A stretch of 16,225 nucleotides of DNA from JAYVJM01 sp043769275. GTDB lineage: Bacteria; Pseudomonadota; Gammaproteobacteria; Pseudomonadales; UBA7239. The DNA is taken from positions 1-16,225 of the forward strand of contig JAYVJM010000042.1 of the NCBI GenBank assembly GCA_043769275.1, given 5' to 3'. A program made the position numbers and the translations under genes. This document shows positions 1 through 7,369 of this stretch, one piece after another. The notes below the pieces were generated by a model, which made no database searches, was not told the DNA's origin, and saw only the letters and a list, made by a program, of their open reading frames with translations. Position 1 is the first letter of the stretch. Each line of letters opens with the position of its first letter.

Positions 1-99
1 TCAATCCCTTCGCGCTTTGTCGGAAATTACTCATCAACGCATCGCGAGCCGCCTATGCAGAACTTCAGCAATTTAGCGCGGCTGCGTAACATCAGTTAA
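1..99 (+). other. 3' tail of an unidentified upstream gene before atpD (atpG expected)
   Basis: The bases before atpD stay open in all three forward frames from the window edge, with stops at 74-76, 87-89 and 97-99. Any of them could be the end of the preceding gene. In the usual F-ATPase operon this would be atpG (gamma subunit). None of the three short C-terminal peptides clearly resembles the normal gamma ending, although the frame ending at 76 contains an ALSEI stretch faintly like the common EISEI. The reading frame therefore cannot be assigned. The identity as atpG rests only on position. Confidence 0.3.
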
Positions 100-117
100 T
101 AAAGAGGAATATCAAGC

Positions 118-1497
118 ATGAGCAACGGTCGCATAGTTCAAATCATTGGCGCGGTCATCGATGTCGAGTTTCCACGCGATGCTGTGCCCAGCGTGTACGA
201 TGCGCTGAAAGTCAAAGATAAAGGGCTGACGCTGGAAGTGCAGCAGCAGTTGGGCGACGGTGTGGTGCGAACCATTGCCATGGGCTCCTCTGAAGGTGTG
301 AGCCGTGGTTTGAGCGTCTCCAATACTGGCGCGCCTGTTTCTGTGCCGGTTGGCAAAGAAACGCTGGGGCGCATCATGGATGTGCTCGGTGAGCCTATCG
401 ACGAGAAAGGCCCTATTGGCGAAAAAGAGCGCTGGGCAATTCACCGTAAACCGCCTGCGTACGATGAACAGTCTGCGAGTAACGAGTTGCTGGAAACCGG
501 TATCAAGGTTATCGACTTGGTAGCGCCTTTTGCTAAAGGCGGCAAGGTTGGCTTGTTCGGCGGTGCTGGCGTGGGCAAAACAGTCAACATGATGGAGTTA
601 ATTCGTAACATCGCCATTGAGCATAGTGGTTATTCGGTATTTGCCGGAGTGGGCGAGCGCACGCGGGAAGGCAATGATTTTTATCATGAAATGACCGACT
701 CTAACGTGATCGACAAAGTATCCTTGGTCTATGGCCAAATGAACGAGCCACCTGGTAACCGTCTGCGTGTGGCGTTGACGGGGCTGACGATGGCTGAAAA
801 ATTCCGCGACGAAGGCCGCGACGTATTGTTCTTTGTGGATAACATCTATCGCTATACGCTGGCGGGTACTGAAGTGTCAGCGTTGCTCGGTCGTATGCCC
901 TCTGCTGTAGGCTATCAGCCGACACTGGCGCAGGAAATGGGCGAGCTGCAAGAGCGAATTACTTCGACAAAAACCGGTTCGATTACATCAATTCAGGCCG
1001 TTTATGTGCCTGCGGATGACTTGACCGACCCGTCGCCCGCCACCACTTTCTCGCATCTTGATGCCACTGTTGTATTGAGTCGTGATATTGCCGCTAAAGG
1101 TATTTATCCCGCTATTGACCCGCTGGATTCCACCAGCCGTCAGCTTGATCCACTGGTGATTGGCCAAGAACACTACGACGTGGCGCGCGGCGTGCAAACC
1201 ATTTTGCAGCGTTACAAAGAGTTGAAAGACATTATCGCCATTCTCGGAATGGATGAGCTGTCGGAAGAAGATAAGCAAGCGGTAAACCGCGCCCGTAAAA
1301 TCGAGCGTTTTATGTCGCAGCCTTTCTTCGTTGCTGAAGTATTTACCGGTAGCCCAGGAAAATATGTGTCACTGAAGGACACTATTGCTGGCTTCAAAGG
1401 CATTCTGCACGGCGAATACGATCACCTGCCAGAGCAGGCGTTTTATATGGTTGGGTCGATAGACGAAGCGGTTGAAAAAGCGAAAAACCTGAAATAA
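118..1497 (+). CDS. atpD: F1F0 ATP synthase subunit beta
   Basis: This is the catalytic beta subunit of the F1 headpiece, which makes ATP from ADP and phosphate on the cytoplasmic side of the inner membrane. It is 459 residues long, full length for the family. Visible signatures are the Walker A loop GGAGVGKT (148-155), the catalytic glutamate in GVGER (E180), the Walker B end at DNIYRY (241-246), and the DELSEED lever (379-385). The tyrosine version of the DNIYRY motif and the near identity to the E. coli protein, as recalled, point to a gammaproteobacterium. ATG 118 is preceded by an AGAGGA ribosome-binding site at about 10 bases. atpC follows 30 bases downstream as the next subunit gene of the same operon. 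Confidence 0.98.
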   Translation: MSNGRIVQIIGAVIDVEFPRDAVPSVYDALKVKDKGLTLEVQQQLGDGVVRTIAMGSSEGVSRGLSVSNTGAPVSVPVGKETLGRIMDVLGEPIDEKGPIGEKERWAIHRKPPAYDEQSASNELLETGIKVIDLVAPFAKGGKVGLFGGAGVGKTVNMMELIRNIAIEHSGYSVFAGVGERTREGNDFYHEMTDSNVIDKVSLVYGQMNEPPGNRLRVALTGLTMAEKFRDEGRDVLFFVDNIYRYTLAGTEVSALLGRMPSAVGYQPTLAQEMGELQERITSTKTGSITSIQAVYVPADDLTDPSPATTFSHLDATVVLSRDIAAKGIYPAIDPLDSTSRQLDPLVIGQEHYDVARGVQTILQRYKELKDIIAILGMDELSEEDKQAVNRARKIERFMSQPFFVAEVFTGSPGKYVSLKDTIAGFKGILHGEYDHLPEQAFYMVGSIDEAVEKAKNLK

Positions 1498-1527
1498 GAA
1501 AGCAAAACCTGTGAGCGCGAAAAGGCT

Positions 1528-1953
1528 ATGAGCATGACACTACATTGCGATATCGTCAGTGCGGAAGGTGCAATTTTTTCCGGCTTAATCGAACAGATTG
1601 TCGCCAATGGTGCGCTGGGCGATCTTGGCGTGCAATTTGGACATGCGCCATTATTGACCGATCTCAAACCAGGCCCTGTGCGTGTGCGTAAACAGGGTGG
1701 TGAGGAAGAAATCTATTACGTATCTGGCGGATACTTGGAAGTGCAGCCCAACATAGTCACGATTTTGGCAGATGTGGCCGTGCGTGCTGACGATGTAAAC
1801 GAAGCTGCGGCTGAAACTGCACGCCAACAGGCAGCGCAAGTGTTCACTAACCAGTCCGGTGAGATGGACTACTCACGTGCGGCATCGCAGTTGCTGGAAG
1901 CGGCTGCACAGCTGCGCACCATACAGCAGCTGCGCAAAAAACTCGGCAAATAA
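1528..1953 (+). CDS. atpC: F1F0 ATP synthase subunit epsilon
   Basis: The epsilon subunit is part of the central rotor stalk and can inhibit ATP hydrolysis. The 141-residue protein begins with the typical beta-sandwich segment (CDIVSAEG near the N-terminus, then GHAPLLTDLKPGP and SGGYLEVQP). It ends in the two-helix C-terminal domain finishing RTIQQLRKKLG. Two in-frame ATG codons, at 1528 and 1534, compete. The AAAGG sequence at about 1521-1525 is only 2 bases from the first but 8 bases from the second, so 1534 is the better-spaced start. I keep 1528 because related proteins, as recalled, begin M-A-M-T in the same way. It is the last gene of the atp operon here. Confidence 0.96.
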   Translation: MSMTLHCDIVSAEGAIFSGLIEQIVANGALGDLGVQFGHAPLLTDLKPGPVRVRKQGGEEEIYYVSGGYLEVQPNIVTILADVAVRADDVNEAAAETARQQAAQVFTNQSGEMDYSRAASQLLEAAAQLRTIQQLRKKLGK

Positions 1954-1968
1954 AAATCCAGTACAGTA

Positions 1969-2030
1969 TCCCCCCATAAGAGCGCGTCTTGTTGGGCGCA
2001 GCAGTCATTGGAATTTCAAATTTGGGGGGA
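1969..2030 (+). promoter_or_regulatory. trpE leader: C6/G6 pairing over the trpE ribosome-binding site
   Basis: The 86-base gap between atpC and trpE contains TCCCCCCA (1969-1976) and its exact reverse complement TGGGGGGA (2023-2030). The second arm contains the G-rich Shine-Dalgarno sequence of trpE, 9-10 bases before ATG 2040. Between them, GCGC (1982-1985) can pair with GCGC at 1996-1999 as an inner hairpin. An 8-bp, mostly G-C helix would hide the ribosome-binding site. No ATG/GTG-started leader peptide with tandem Trp codons is visible, so classical trp attenuation is not supported. The pairing is seen in the sequence; its regulatory role is inference. Confidence 0.4.
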
Positions 2031-2039
2031 GAAAAGCGT

Positions 2040-3530
2040 ATGAGAACCTTAACGGCTGAACAATTTGTGGCATTTGCTGCGCAGGGCTACAACCGCATTC
2101 CTGTCTTGCGTGAATTGTTAGCCGATCTTGAAACACCATTGTCTTGCTACCTGAAATTGGCGAAAGCGCCCTACAGTTATCTGCTGGAATCGGTACAGGG
2201 CGGCGAAAAATTAGGGCGCTATTCCTTTATTGGTTTGCCCTGTCGTACAGTATTGCGCGTAACGGGTAATGACATAACGCTAAGCCGAGATGGCTCAGTT
2301 ATACAGACAGAACGCAGTGATGATCCACTGAGCTTTGTGCGAGAGTTTCAAGCCAACTACCGCGTGCCTCAGATTGAGGGTTTGCCGCGTTTTACAGGTG
2401 GTTTTGTGGGTTATTTTGGCTACGATACGGCGCGTTATGTAGAGCCGAAGCTGCGTGGTAATGCGCCGAAAAATGATCCTATCGATGCGCCAGATATCCT
2501 CTTGCTGTTGTCGGAAGAAGTGCTTGTTTTCGACAATCTTTCCGGAAAGATTTTACTGATCGTGCATGCAGATACTGCACGGCAAGAGTCTTTGTTGCAG
2601 GCAGAAAAGCGCTTGGATCAATTGCAAGCACAATTGGCGGAGGCAGCACCTGCGCTGCCCGCAATAACGCTGACGGCAGATATTGCCTTGGAGCAGCAGT
2701 TTCTTTCTTCCTTTGGTCAAGCCGCTTTCAAACAGGCAGTGCACACCATTAAAGAATACATTCTTGCTGGCGATGTTATGCAGGTGGTGCCATCGCAGCG
2801 CATGTCCCTACCTTTTACTGCCGAGCCACTCAATTTGTACCGCGCATTGCGCTGCCTGAATCCGTCGCCATATATGTATTTTATTGATTGCGCTGATTTT
2901 TTTGTGGTGGGTTCATCTCCTGAAATTTTGGCCAATCTTGAAGGGGGTACGGTGAGTGTGCGGCCTTTGGCTGGTACACGGCCACGTTCTCGTATACCAG
3001 AAGAAGATGCCCGCCTAGCCGCAGAGCTTTTGGCCGACCCTAAAGAAATATCCGAGCATTTAATGCTGATAGATTTAGGCCGTAACGACATCGGGCGTAT
3101 TGCTCAAACAGGCTCTGTCGCACTGACTGAAACAATGGTGATTGAGCGCTATTCGCACGTTATGCATATTTCCTCGACTGTGACGGGGCGATTACGTGCG
3201 GGGCTGGATGCTATTGATGTACTGCGTGCAACACTCCCCGCCGGTACTTTATCGGGCGCGCCAAAAATTCGCGCAATGGAGATCATCGACCAGTTGGAGC
3301 CTGAAAAACGCGGCATTTATGGTGGTGCGGTAGGGTACTTGGGCTGGAACGGCAATATGGAAACAGCCATTGCCATTCGCACAGCGGTGATTAAAAACGA
3401 CACGCTCTATGTGCAGGCTGGATGCGGCGTAGTGGCTGACTCTGTGCCTGAACTGGAATGGGAGGAAACGCAAAATAAAGCACGCGCCATTTTTCGTGCA
3501 GCCAGCATGGTGATGTCTGTTGCTGAGTAA
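2040..3530 (+). CDS. trpE: Anthranilate synthase component I
   Basis: TrpE converts chorismate to anthranilate using ammonia delivered by the TrpG amidotransferase, the first step of tryptophan synthesis. It has 496 residues, normal for pseudomonad-type TrpE. The N-terminal part carries the feedback-inhibitor segment LLES (48-51) followed by GRYSFIG. The C-terminal chorismate-binding domain shows PLAGTRPR, LIDLGRNDIGR, LPAGTLSGAPK, and the closing QAGCGVVADSVPE...ETQNKA. ATG 2040 is chosen because of the strong G-rich ribosome-binding site (2024-2030) and agreement with homologue starts. An upstream TTG at 1989 lacks support. trpG, trpD and trpC are not in the window after it. Its position directly behind atpC is unusual. 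Confidence 0.96.
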   Translation: MRTLTAEQFVAFAAQGYNRIPVLRELLADLETPLSCYLKLAKAPYSYLLESVQGGEKLGRYSFIGLPCRTVLRVTGNDITLSRDGSVIQTERSDDPLSFVREFQANYRVPQIEGLPRFTGGFVGYFGYDTARYVEPKLRGNAPKNDPIDAPDILLLLSEEVLVFDNLSGKILLIVHADTARQESLLQAEKRLDQLQAQLAEAAPALPAITLTADIALEQQFLSSFGQAAFKQAVHTIKEYILAGDVMQVVPSQRMSLPFTAEPLNLYRALRCLNPSPYMYFIDCADFFVVGSSPEILANLEGGTVSVRPLAGTRPRSRIPEEDARLAAELLADPKEISEHLMLIDLGRNDIGRIAQTGSVALTETMVIERYSHVMHISSTVTGRLRAGLDAIDVLRATLPAGTLSGAPKIRAMEIIDQLEPEKRGIYGGAVGYLGWNGNMETAIAIRTAVIKNDTLYVQAGCGVVADSVPELEWEETQNKARAIFRAASMVMSVAE

Positions 3531-3540
3531 GGATTTGGTT

Positions 3541-3637
3541 GAAGTAACTTTCTGATTTAGCGTTCACCCTGAGCTTGTCGAAAGTCATTGTGTGGGCAAG
3601 TAGTGGCTCGGTTACTTCGGCAGGCTCAGGGCGAGCG
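3541..3637. repeat. REP-like inverted repeat between trpE and uvrB
   Basis: The 173-base trpE-uvrB gap holds two inverted arms: CGTTCACCCTGAGC followed by TTGTCGAAAG (3561-3584), and CTTCGGCAGGCTCAGGGCGAGCG (3615-3637). The CCTGAGC...GTCGAA core resembles the widespread repetitive extragenic element of Proteobacteria often written CCCTGAGCTTGTCGAAGG. An outer 8-base inverted pair, GAAGTAAC (3541-3548) and GTTACTTC (3611-3618), overlaps the second arm. The whole could fold as a long hairpin and may act as a transcription barrier after trpE. Family membership is from memory; copy number elsewhere in the genome is unknown. Confidence 0.65.
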
Positions 3638-3703
3638 GCTGAATTGTTAGCCAATATTTTTGGGTGATAGGTATGATGTGTAAAATCGCACCCCTCCTTT
3701 TCC

Positions 3704-5752
3704 GTGGTTAATCGTGTGCCGCACACAATCGCTGCAAAATCTTTTCTTCTTGAGTCAAAATTTACCCCTGCTGGCGATCAGCCCAAAGCCATTGAGTCAC
3801 TCATGGCGGGCTTGCAGTCTGGCTTGATGGGGCAAACGCTGTTGGGCGTAACAGGCTCAGGGAAAACATTTACCTGCGCCAATATCATCGAGCGTTTGCA
3901 GCGACCCGCTTTAGTGCTGGCACCCAATCGCACCTTGGCGGCGCAGTTGTACGGCGAGTTTAAGCAGTTTTTCCCCCGCAATGCTGTCGAATATTTTGTT
4001 TCCTACTACGACTACTATCAACCCGAAGCCTATGTGCCGTCGTCGGATACGTTTATCGAAAAAGATGCTTCGATTAACGAGCATATCGAACAAATGCGTT
4101 TATCTGCGACGAAAGCCTTGCTTGAGCGCCCTGATGTCATTGTCGTTGCTACTGTCTCCTCCATTTATGGTTTGGGCGACCCTCGCTCGTATTTGTCGAT
4201 GGTGCTGCATTTAAGCCGTGGTGAGCGTATAGATCAGCGCGAAATTTTGCGTCGCTTAGCCGAGTTGCAATACAAGCGTAATGATGTGGATTTTCAGCGT
4301 GCGACTTATCGCTGTCGCGGTGATGTAATTGATATTTTTCCGGCAGATTCTGATATGGCCGCTATCCGAGTCGCATTGTTTGATGAGGAAGTTGAACAGC
4401 TAACGTTGTTTGATCCCCTCACTAATCAAACGATACGGAAATTGCCGCGCGTCACTATTTTCCCCAAAAGTCATTATGTAACTACACGTGAAACCGTGGT
4501 GTCGGCTATCGACGTTATCAAAGAGGAATTGCGAGAACGCCTAGCTTATTTTCGTCTACACGAAAAGCATGTAGAAACGCAGCGTCTTGAACAGCGTGTT
4601 TTGTACGATATAGAAATGATGCAAGAACTTGGTTATTGCAACGGCATCGAAAATTATTCGCGTTATTTATCTGGGCGCGGCGCAGGCAATCCGCCGCCTA
4701 CGTTGTTTGATTATTTGCCCGACAACGCGCTGTTATTTATTGATGAGTCTCATGTGACAATTCCACAATTAGGCGCGATGTACAAAGGCGATCGCTCTCG
4801 AAAAGAAACGCTGGTCGAATACGGTTTCCGTCTGCCGTCAGCGCTGGATAACCGCCCTTTACGTTTTGACGAGTGGGAACGAATAGTGCCTCAAGCAATC
4901 TACGTTTCTGCGACTCCCAGTGTTTATGAGGCAGAGCATGCCGCACAAGTGGTTGAGCAACTCGTGCGTCCAACGGGCTTGATCGATCCGGAAATCGAAG
5001 TGCGGCCTGCATCGACACAGGTCGATGATCTTTTATCCGAAATTCGCTTGCGTGTGCAAAAAAATGAGCGAATTTTAGTGACTACGCTCACTAAACGCAT
5101 GGCTGAAGATTTGACTGATTATTATCAGGAGCACGGCGTGCGAGTACGTTATCTGCATTCGGATATTGACACCGTGGAGCGCGTAGAAATTCTCCGCGAT
5201 CTGCGATTGGGTGAGTTTGATGTGTTGGTTGGCATCAACTTGCTGCGTGAAGGACTTGATTTGCCTGAGGTTTCTTTGGTGGCTATTCTTGATGCCGATA
5301 AAGAAGGCTTTTTGCGATCCGAACGTTCTTTGATTCAAACAATCGGTCGCGCTGCGCGCAATTTATACGGCAAGGCAATTCTGTACGGCGACAGAATTAC
5401 AGGCTCGATGCAGCGCGCTATAGATGAAACCGACAGGCGTCGCAAAACACAAATCGCTTTTAACCTTGAGCACAATATAGTGCCGCGTGGCGTGCAAAAA
5501 TCCGTGGAGGATATCTTGGAGGGCGCGATTCCTGGCGCACGCAGCAAAAACAAGCAACGTGAGCAAAAAACGGAAGATCACCGCGCAAAATATCGGGTCG
5601 ATATCGAGCAGTTGTCGCTGGATCAGCAAATAAAAACAATGAAGGTGCTGGAAAAGCAGATGATGCAATGCGCTAAAAATTTGGAGTTTGAAGAAGCGTC
5701 TGCTATTCGTGATGAAATAACGCGCATTCGAGAACATGCATTTAAGTCTTAG
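3704..5752 (+). CDS. uvrB: UvrABC excision nuclease subunit B
   Basis: UvrB is the damage-verifying helicase-like subunit of nucleotide excision repair. It is loaded by UvrA and recruits UvrC for incision. The protein has about 682 residues. It shows Walker A GVTGSGKT (48-55), the DNA-probing beta-hairpin region SYYDYYQPEAYVPSSDTF (100-117), the Walker B box DESH (347-350), the C-terminal helicase motifs (TTLTKRMAED, HSDIDTVER, GINLLREGLD, QTIGRAARN) and a C-terminal UVR motif (about 640-675) that binds UvrC. Motif III reads SATPS where SATPG is usual. The start is uncertain: GTG 3704 and GTG 3716 are in frame, a stop at 3674 closes the frame, and neither has a clear ribosome-binding site. 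No obvious LexA box was seen upstream. Confidence 0.97.
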   Translation: MVNRVPHTIAAKSFLLESKFTPAGDQPKAIESLMAGLQSGLMGQTLLGVTGSGKTFTCANIIERLQRPALVLAPNRTLAAQLYGEFKQFFPRNAVEYFVSYYDYYQPEAYVPSSDTFIEKDASINEHIEQMRLSATKALLERPDVIVVATVSSIYGLGDPRSYLSMVLHLSRGERIDQREILRRLAELQYKRNDVDFQRATYRCRGDVIDIFPADSDMAAIRVALFDEEVEQLTLFDPLTNQTIRKLPRVTIFPKSHYVTTRETVVSAIDVIKEELRERLAYFRLHEKHVETQRLEQRVLYDIEMMQELGYCNGIENYSRYLSGRGAGNPPPTLFDYLPDNALLFIDESHVTIPQLGAMYKGDRSRKETLVEYGFRLPSALDNRPLRFDEWERIVPQAIYVSATPSVYEAEHAAQVVEQLVRPTGLIDPEIEVRPASTQVDDLLSEIRLRVQKNERILVTTLTKRMAEDLTDYYQEHGVRVRYLHSDIDTVERVEILRDLRLGEFDVLVGINLLREGLDLPEVSLVAILDADKEGFLRSERSLIQTIGRAARNLYGKAILYGDRITGSMQRAIDETDRRRKTQIAFNLEHNIVPRGVQKSVEDILEGAIPGARSKNKQREQKTEDHRAKYRVDIEQLSLDQQIKTMKVLEKQMMQCAKNLEFEEASAIRDEITRIREHAFKS

Positions 5753-5764
5753 GAGGGCTCATAA

Positions 5765-7228
5765 GTGAATAAACGTATTATTTTTTCTCTTCTGTTTTTT
5801 GTTGTTGGATTGTTAATTTGGGTTCCATCAAGCGATATCGTCAAGCTGATTATCGCTAATGAAGAAATTCTGCTCGGGCGTTATTCTCGGTCGCAGTTTG
5901 CTATTTCGTTTGTTTTGACCGTCATGTTGTGGATTGCAGCAGCGATCATTGCTTGTGCGCGTGACCGGCCATTATCTGAACGTATTTTTGCATTATTAAT
6001 GATTTATATTTCCAGCGGTTTGAGCGTTTTTGTGTTGGTGGTTGCTTCGGGCTTTCTCGCGCAGCCGCGCTATATCGAACAGGAAGTGCACGGCGTAGAT
6101 GCCGATACGGGCATTCCTTTGGCGGGCATCATTCGTCACCGCCCGCCTAATGAGCGCTATGATTTGCTACAAAAAGATGTACCTGAACAATTGCGGTCTT
6201 ACCCTGATGCTCCGGCAGGTTATCCTGAGTTTTCGCTTGTGTTGACATCAGATACCCGAGGATTTCGTAATCAAGAGGCGTGTAACCCTTGCGACATAGA
6301 AATAATCGGGGACTCATTTGTGGCAGGCTCACAGGTATCTGACGATCAAGTTTGGACAGAGTTGGTGCGTAAGCGCATAGATAAATCGCTTTATAACTTG
6401 GGTGTAGCGGGAACAGACCCGTTGGAGTACCTAAATAATTTCGTGATACTCGGACGCGATTTAAAGCCTAAGCGCGTGATAGTGACCATTTACGAAGGCA
6501 ATGATTTTCGCAACGCCCCTTCCTTGCCTCTGCCAAGCGCGAAGCCAGAAGCGATTTCAAGAAAACAGGCGAGCTATCGTATGAGCGTGAGTGAAATGGC
6601 CAAGGCTTCGCCGGTAACGGCGGGCTTGCGTCGATTTGCTACCGAAGTTTTGGCTAAAATCAACCACGACAAGCCCGTGCCTAGCTATAAGGAAAAAGTC
6701 GGCTTTATGCCGCTGGCACTGCCTGTGCCGCACGGGATGCAATATTACAGCTTCGACCCAAAGCGTTTGATTTATTTAAACGTAACAGAGAAAGAGTTTG
6801 TGGAATCTTCTGACTGGCTTAATGTGCGTGCGGTGTTAGATAAGTTTGTCATGCTGTCAAAAAAAGATGGGTTTTCGCTGACGTTTGTGTACGCACCCAG
6901 CACGCCGCATGTGGTGATGCCTTTGTTAAAAGACAGCATTCCAGCCGATCAATTGTTGCGGTTTATGCGCTACAAAAACAAAAAAATAAAAACGGATAAT
7001 GCGGAGGCACTTAAGCAGCAGGTTTTTGCCAATCTGGATAGTACGGAAAACGTGATGTTGGCATGGTGTGAGCAAAATAAAATTGACTGCATTAGCACAA
7101 CCGATGCTTTGCGAAAAGCTACCGCAGAAGGTGAGCAAACCTATTACAGCTACGATCAGCATTGGACACCCAAAGGCAATGTGGTGGTGGCCGGCGTGGT
7201 AGGGGATTATTTGATGCAGAAAGAGTAA
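5765..7228 (+). CDS. Membrane-anchored SGNH/GDSL-type hydrolase-like protein
   Basis: This 487-residue protein has unknown substrate. Three hydrophobic segments (about 4-22, 46-65 and 74-98) anchor it in the inner membrane. The remainder has SGNH-fold signatures: IGDSFVAG (181-188, nucleophile S184), NLGVAG (211-216, block II glycine), YEGND (243-247, block III asparagine) and YDQHWTPKG (463-471, D464/H466 dyad). The DxHW ending resembles the AlgJ/AlgX O-acetyltransferase group and many uncharacterised polysaccharide or lipid esterases, so acyl transfer or ester hydrolysis on an envelope glycan is possible but unproved. It starts with GTG 5765; its ribosome-binding site AGGAGG (5751-5756) overlaps the uvrB stop, implying translational coupling to uvrB. 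Confidence 0.8.
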   Translation: MNKRIIFSLLFFVVGLLIWVPSSDIVKLIIANEEILLGRYSRSQFAISFVLTVMLWIAAAIIACARDRPLSERIFALLMIYISSGLSVFVLVVASGFLAQPRYIEQEVHGVDADTGIPLAGIIRHRPPNERYDLLQKDVPEQLRSYPDAPAGYPEFSLVLTSDTRGFRNQEACNPCDIEIIGDSFVAGSQVSDDQVWTELVRKRIDKSLYNLGVAGTDPLEYLNNFVILGRDLKPKRVIVTIYEGNDFRNAPSLPLPSAKPEAISRKQASYRMSVSEMAKASPVTAGLRRFATEVLAKINHDKPVPSYKEKVGFMPLALPVPHGMQYYSFDPKRLIYLNVTEKEFVESSDWLNVRAVLDKFVMLSKKDGFSLTFVYAPSTPHVVMPLLKDSIPADQLLRFMRYKNKKIKTDNAEALKQQVFANLDSTENVMLAWCEQNKIDCISTTDALRKATAEGEQTYYSYDQHWTPKGNVVVAGVVGDYLMQKE

Positions 7229-7265
7229 CGGCAGATTCAGTCTCTCAGAGAAACATTACTCGATT

Positions 7266-7364
7266 GCATATCATCATCCCTGACGATATGCGGTTCATTT
7301 GAGTTTTTACTTTTAGCCCAACGGCCAATAGCTGTCGTCGCTGCGGGACAGTGATAAACTCAAA
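7266..7364. terminator. Inverted repeats between two convergent genes (possible bidirectional terminator)
   Basis: Two structures lie between the SGNH gene and the convergent secreted-protein gene. The first, 7266-7291, is a stem GCATATCATCA / TGACGATATGC with a TCCC loop and one A-C mismatch. The second is a 9-base perfect inverted repeat, TTTGAGTTT (7298-7306) with AAACTCAAA (7356-7364), with a 49-base spacer. Neither has a clean GC-rich stem with a long terminal T run, so they are not textbook intrinsic terminators. Position alone favours a role in ending transcription from both sides. Confidence 0.35.
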
Positions 7365-7369
7365 AGTAC

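Noticed and set aside
1859..2059. A 66-codon plus-strand frame across the atpC end and trpE leader, considered as a leader peptide.
   Set aside because: It starts inside atpC in another frame, has no ribosome-binding site and no tandem Trp codons.
3391..3726. A 111-codon minus-strand frame across the trpE end, the REP-like repeat and the uvrB start.
   Set aside because: It overlaps two solid genes and a palindromic repeat, and the translated sequence looks like antisense noise.
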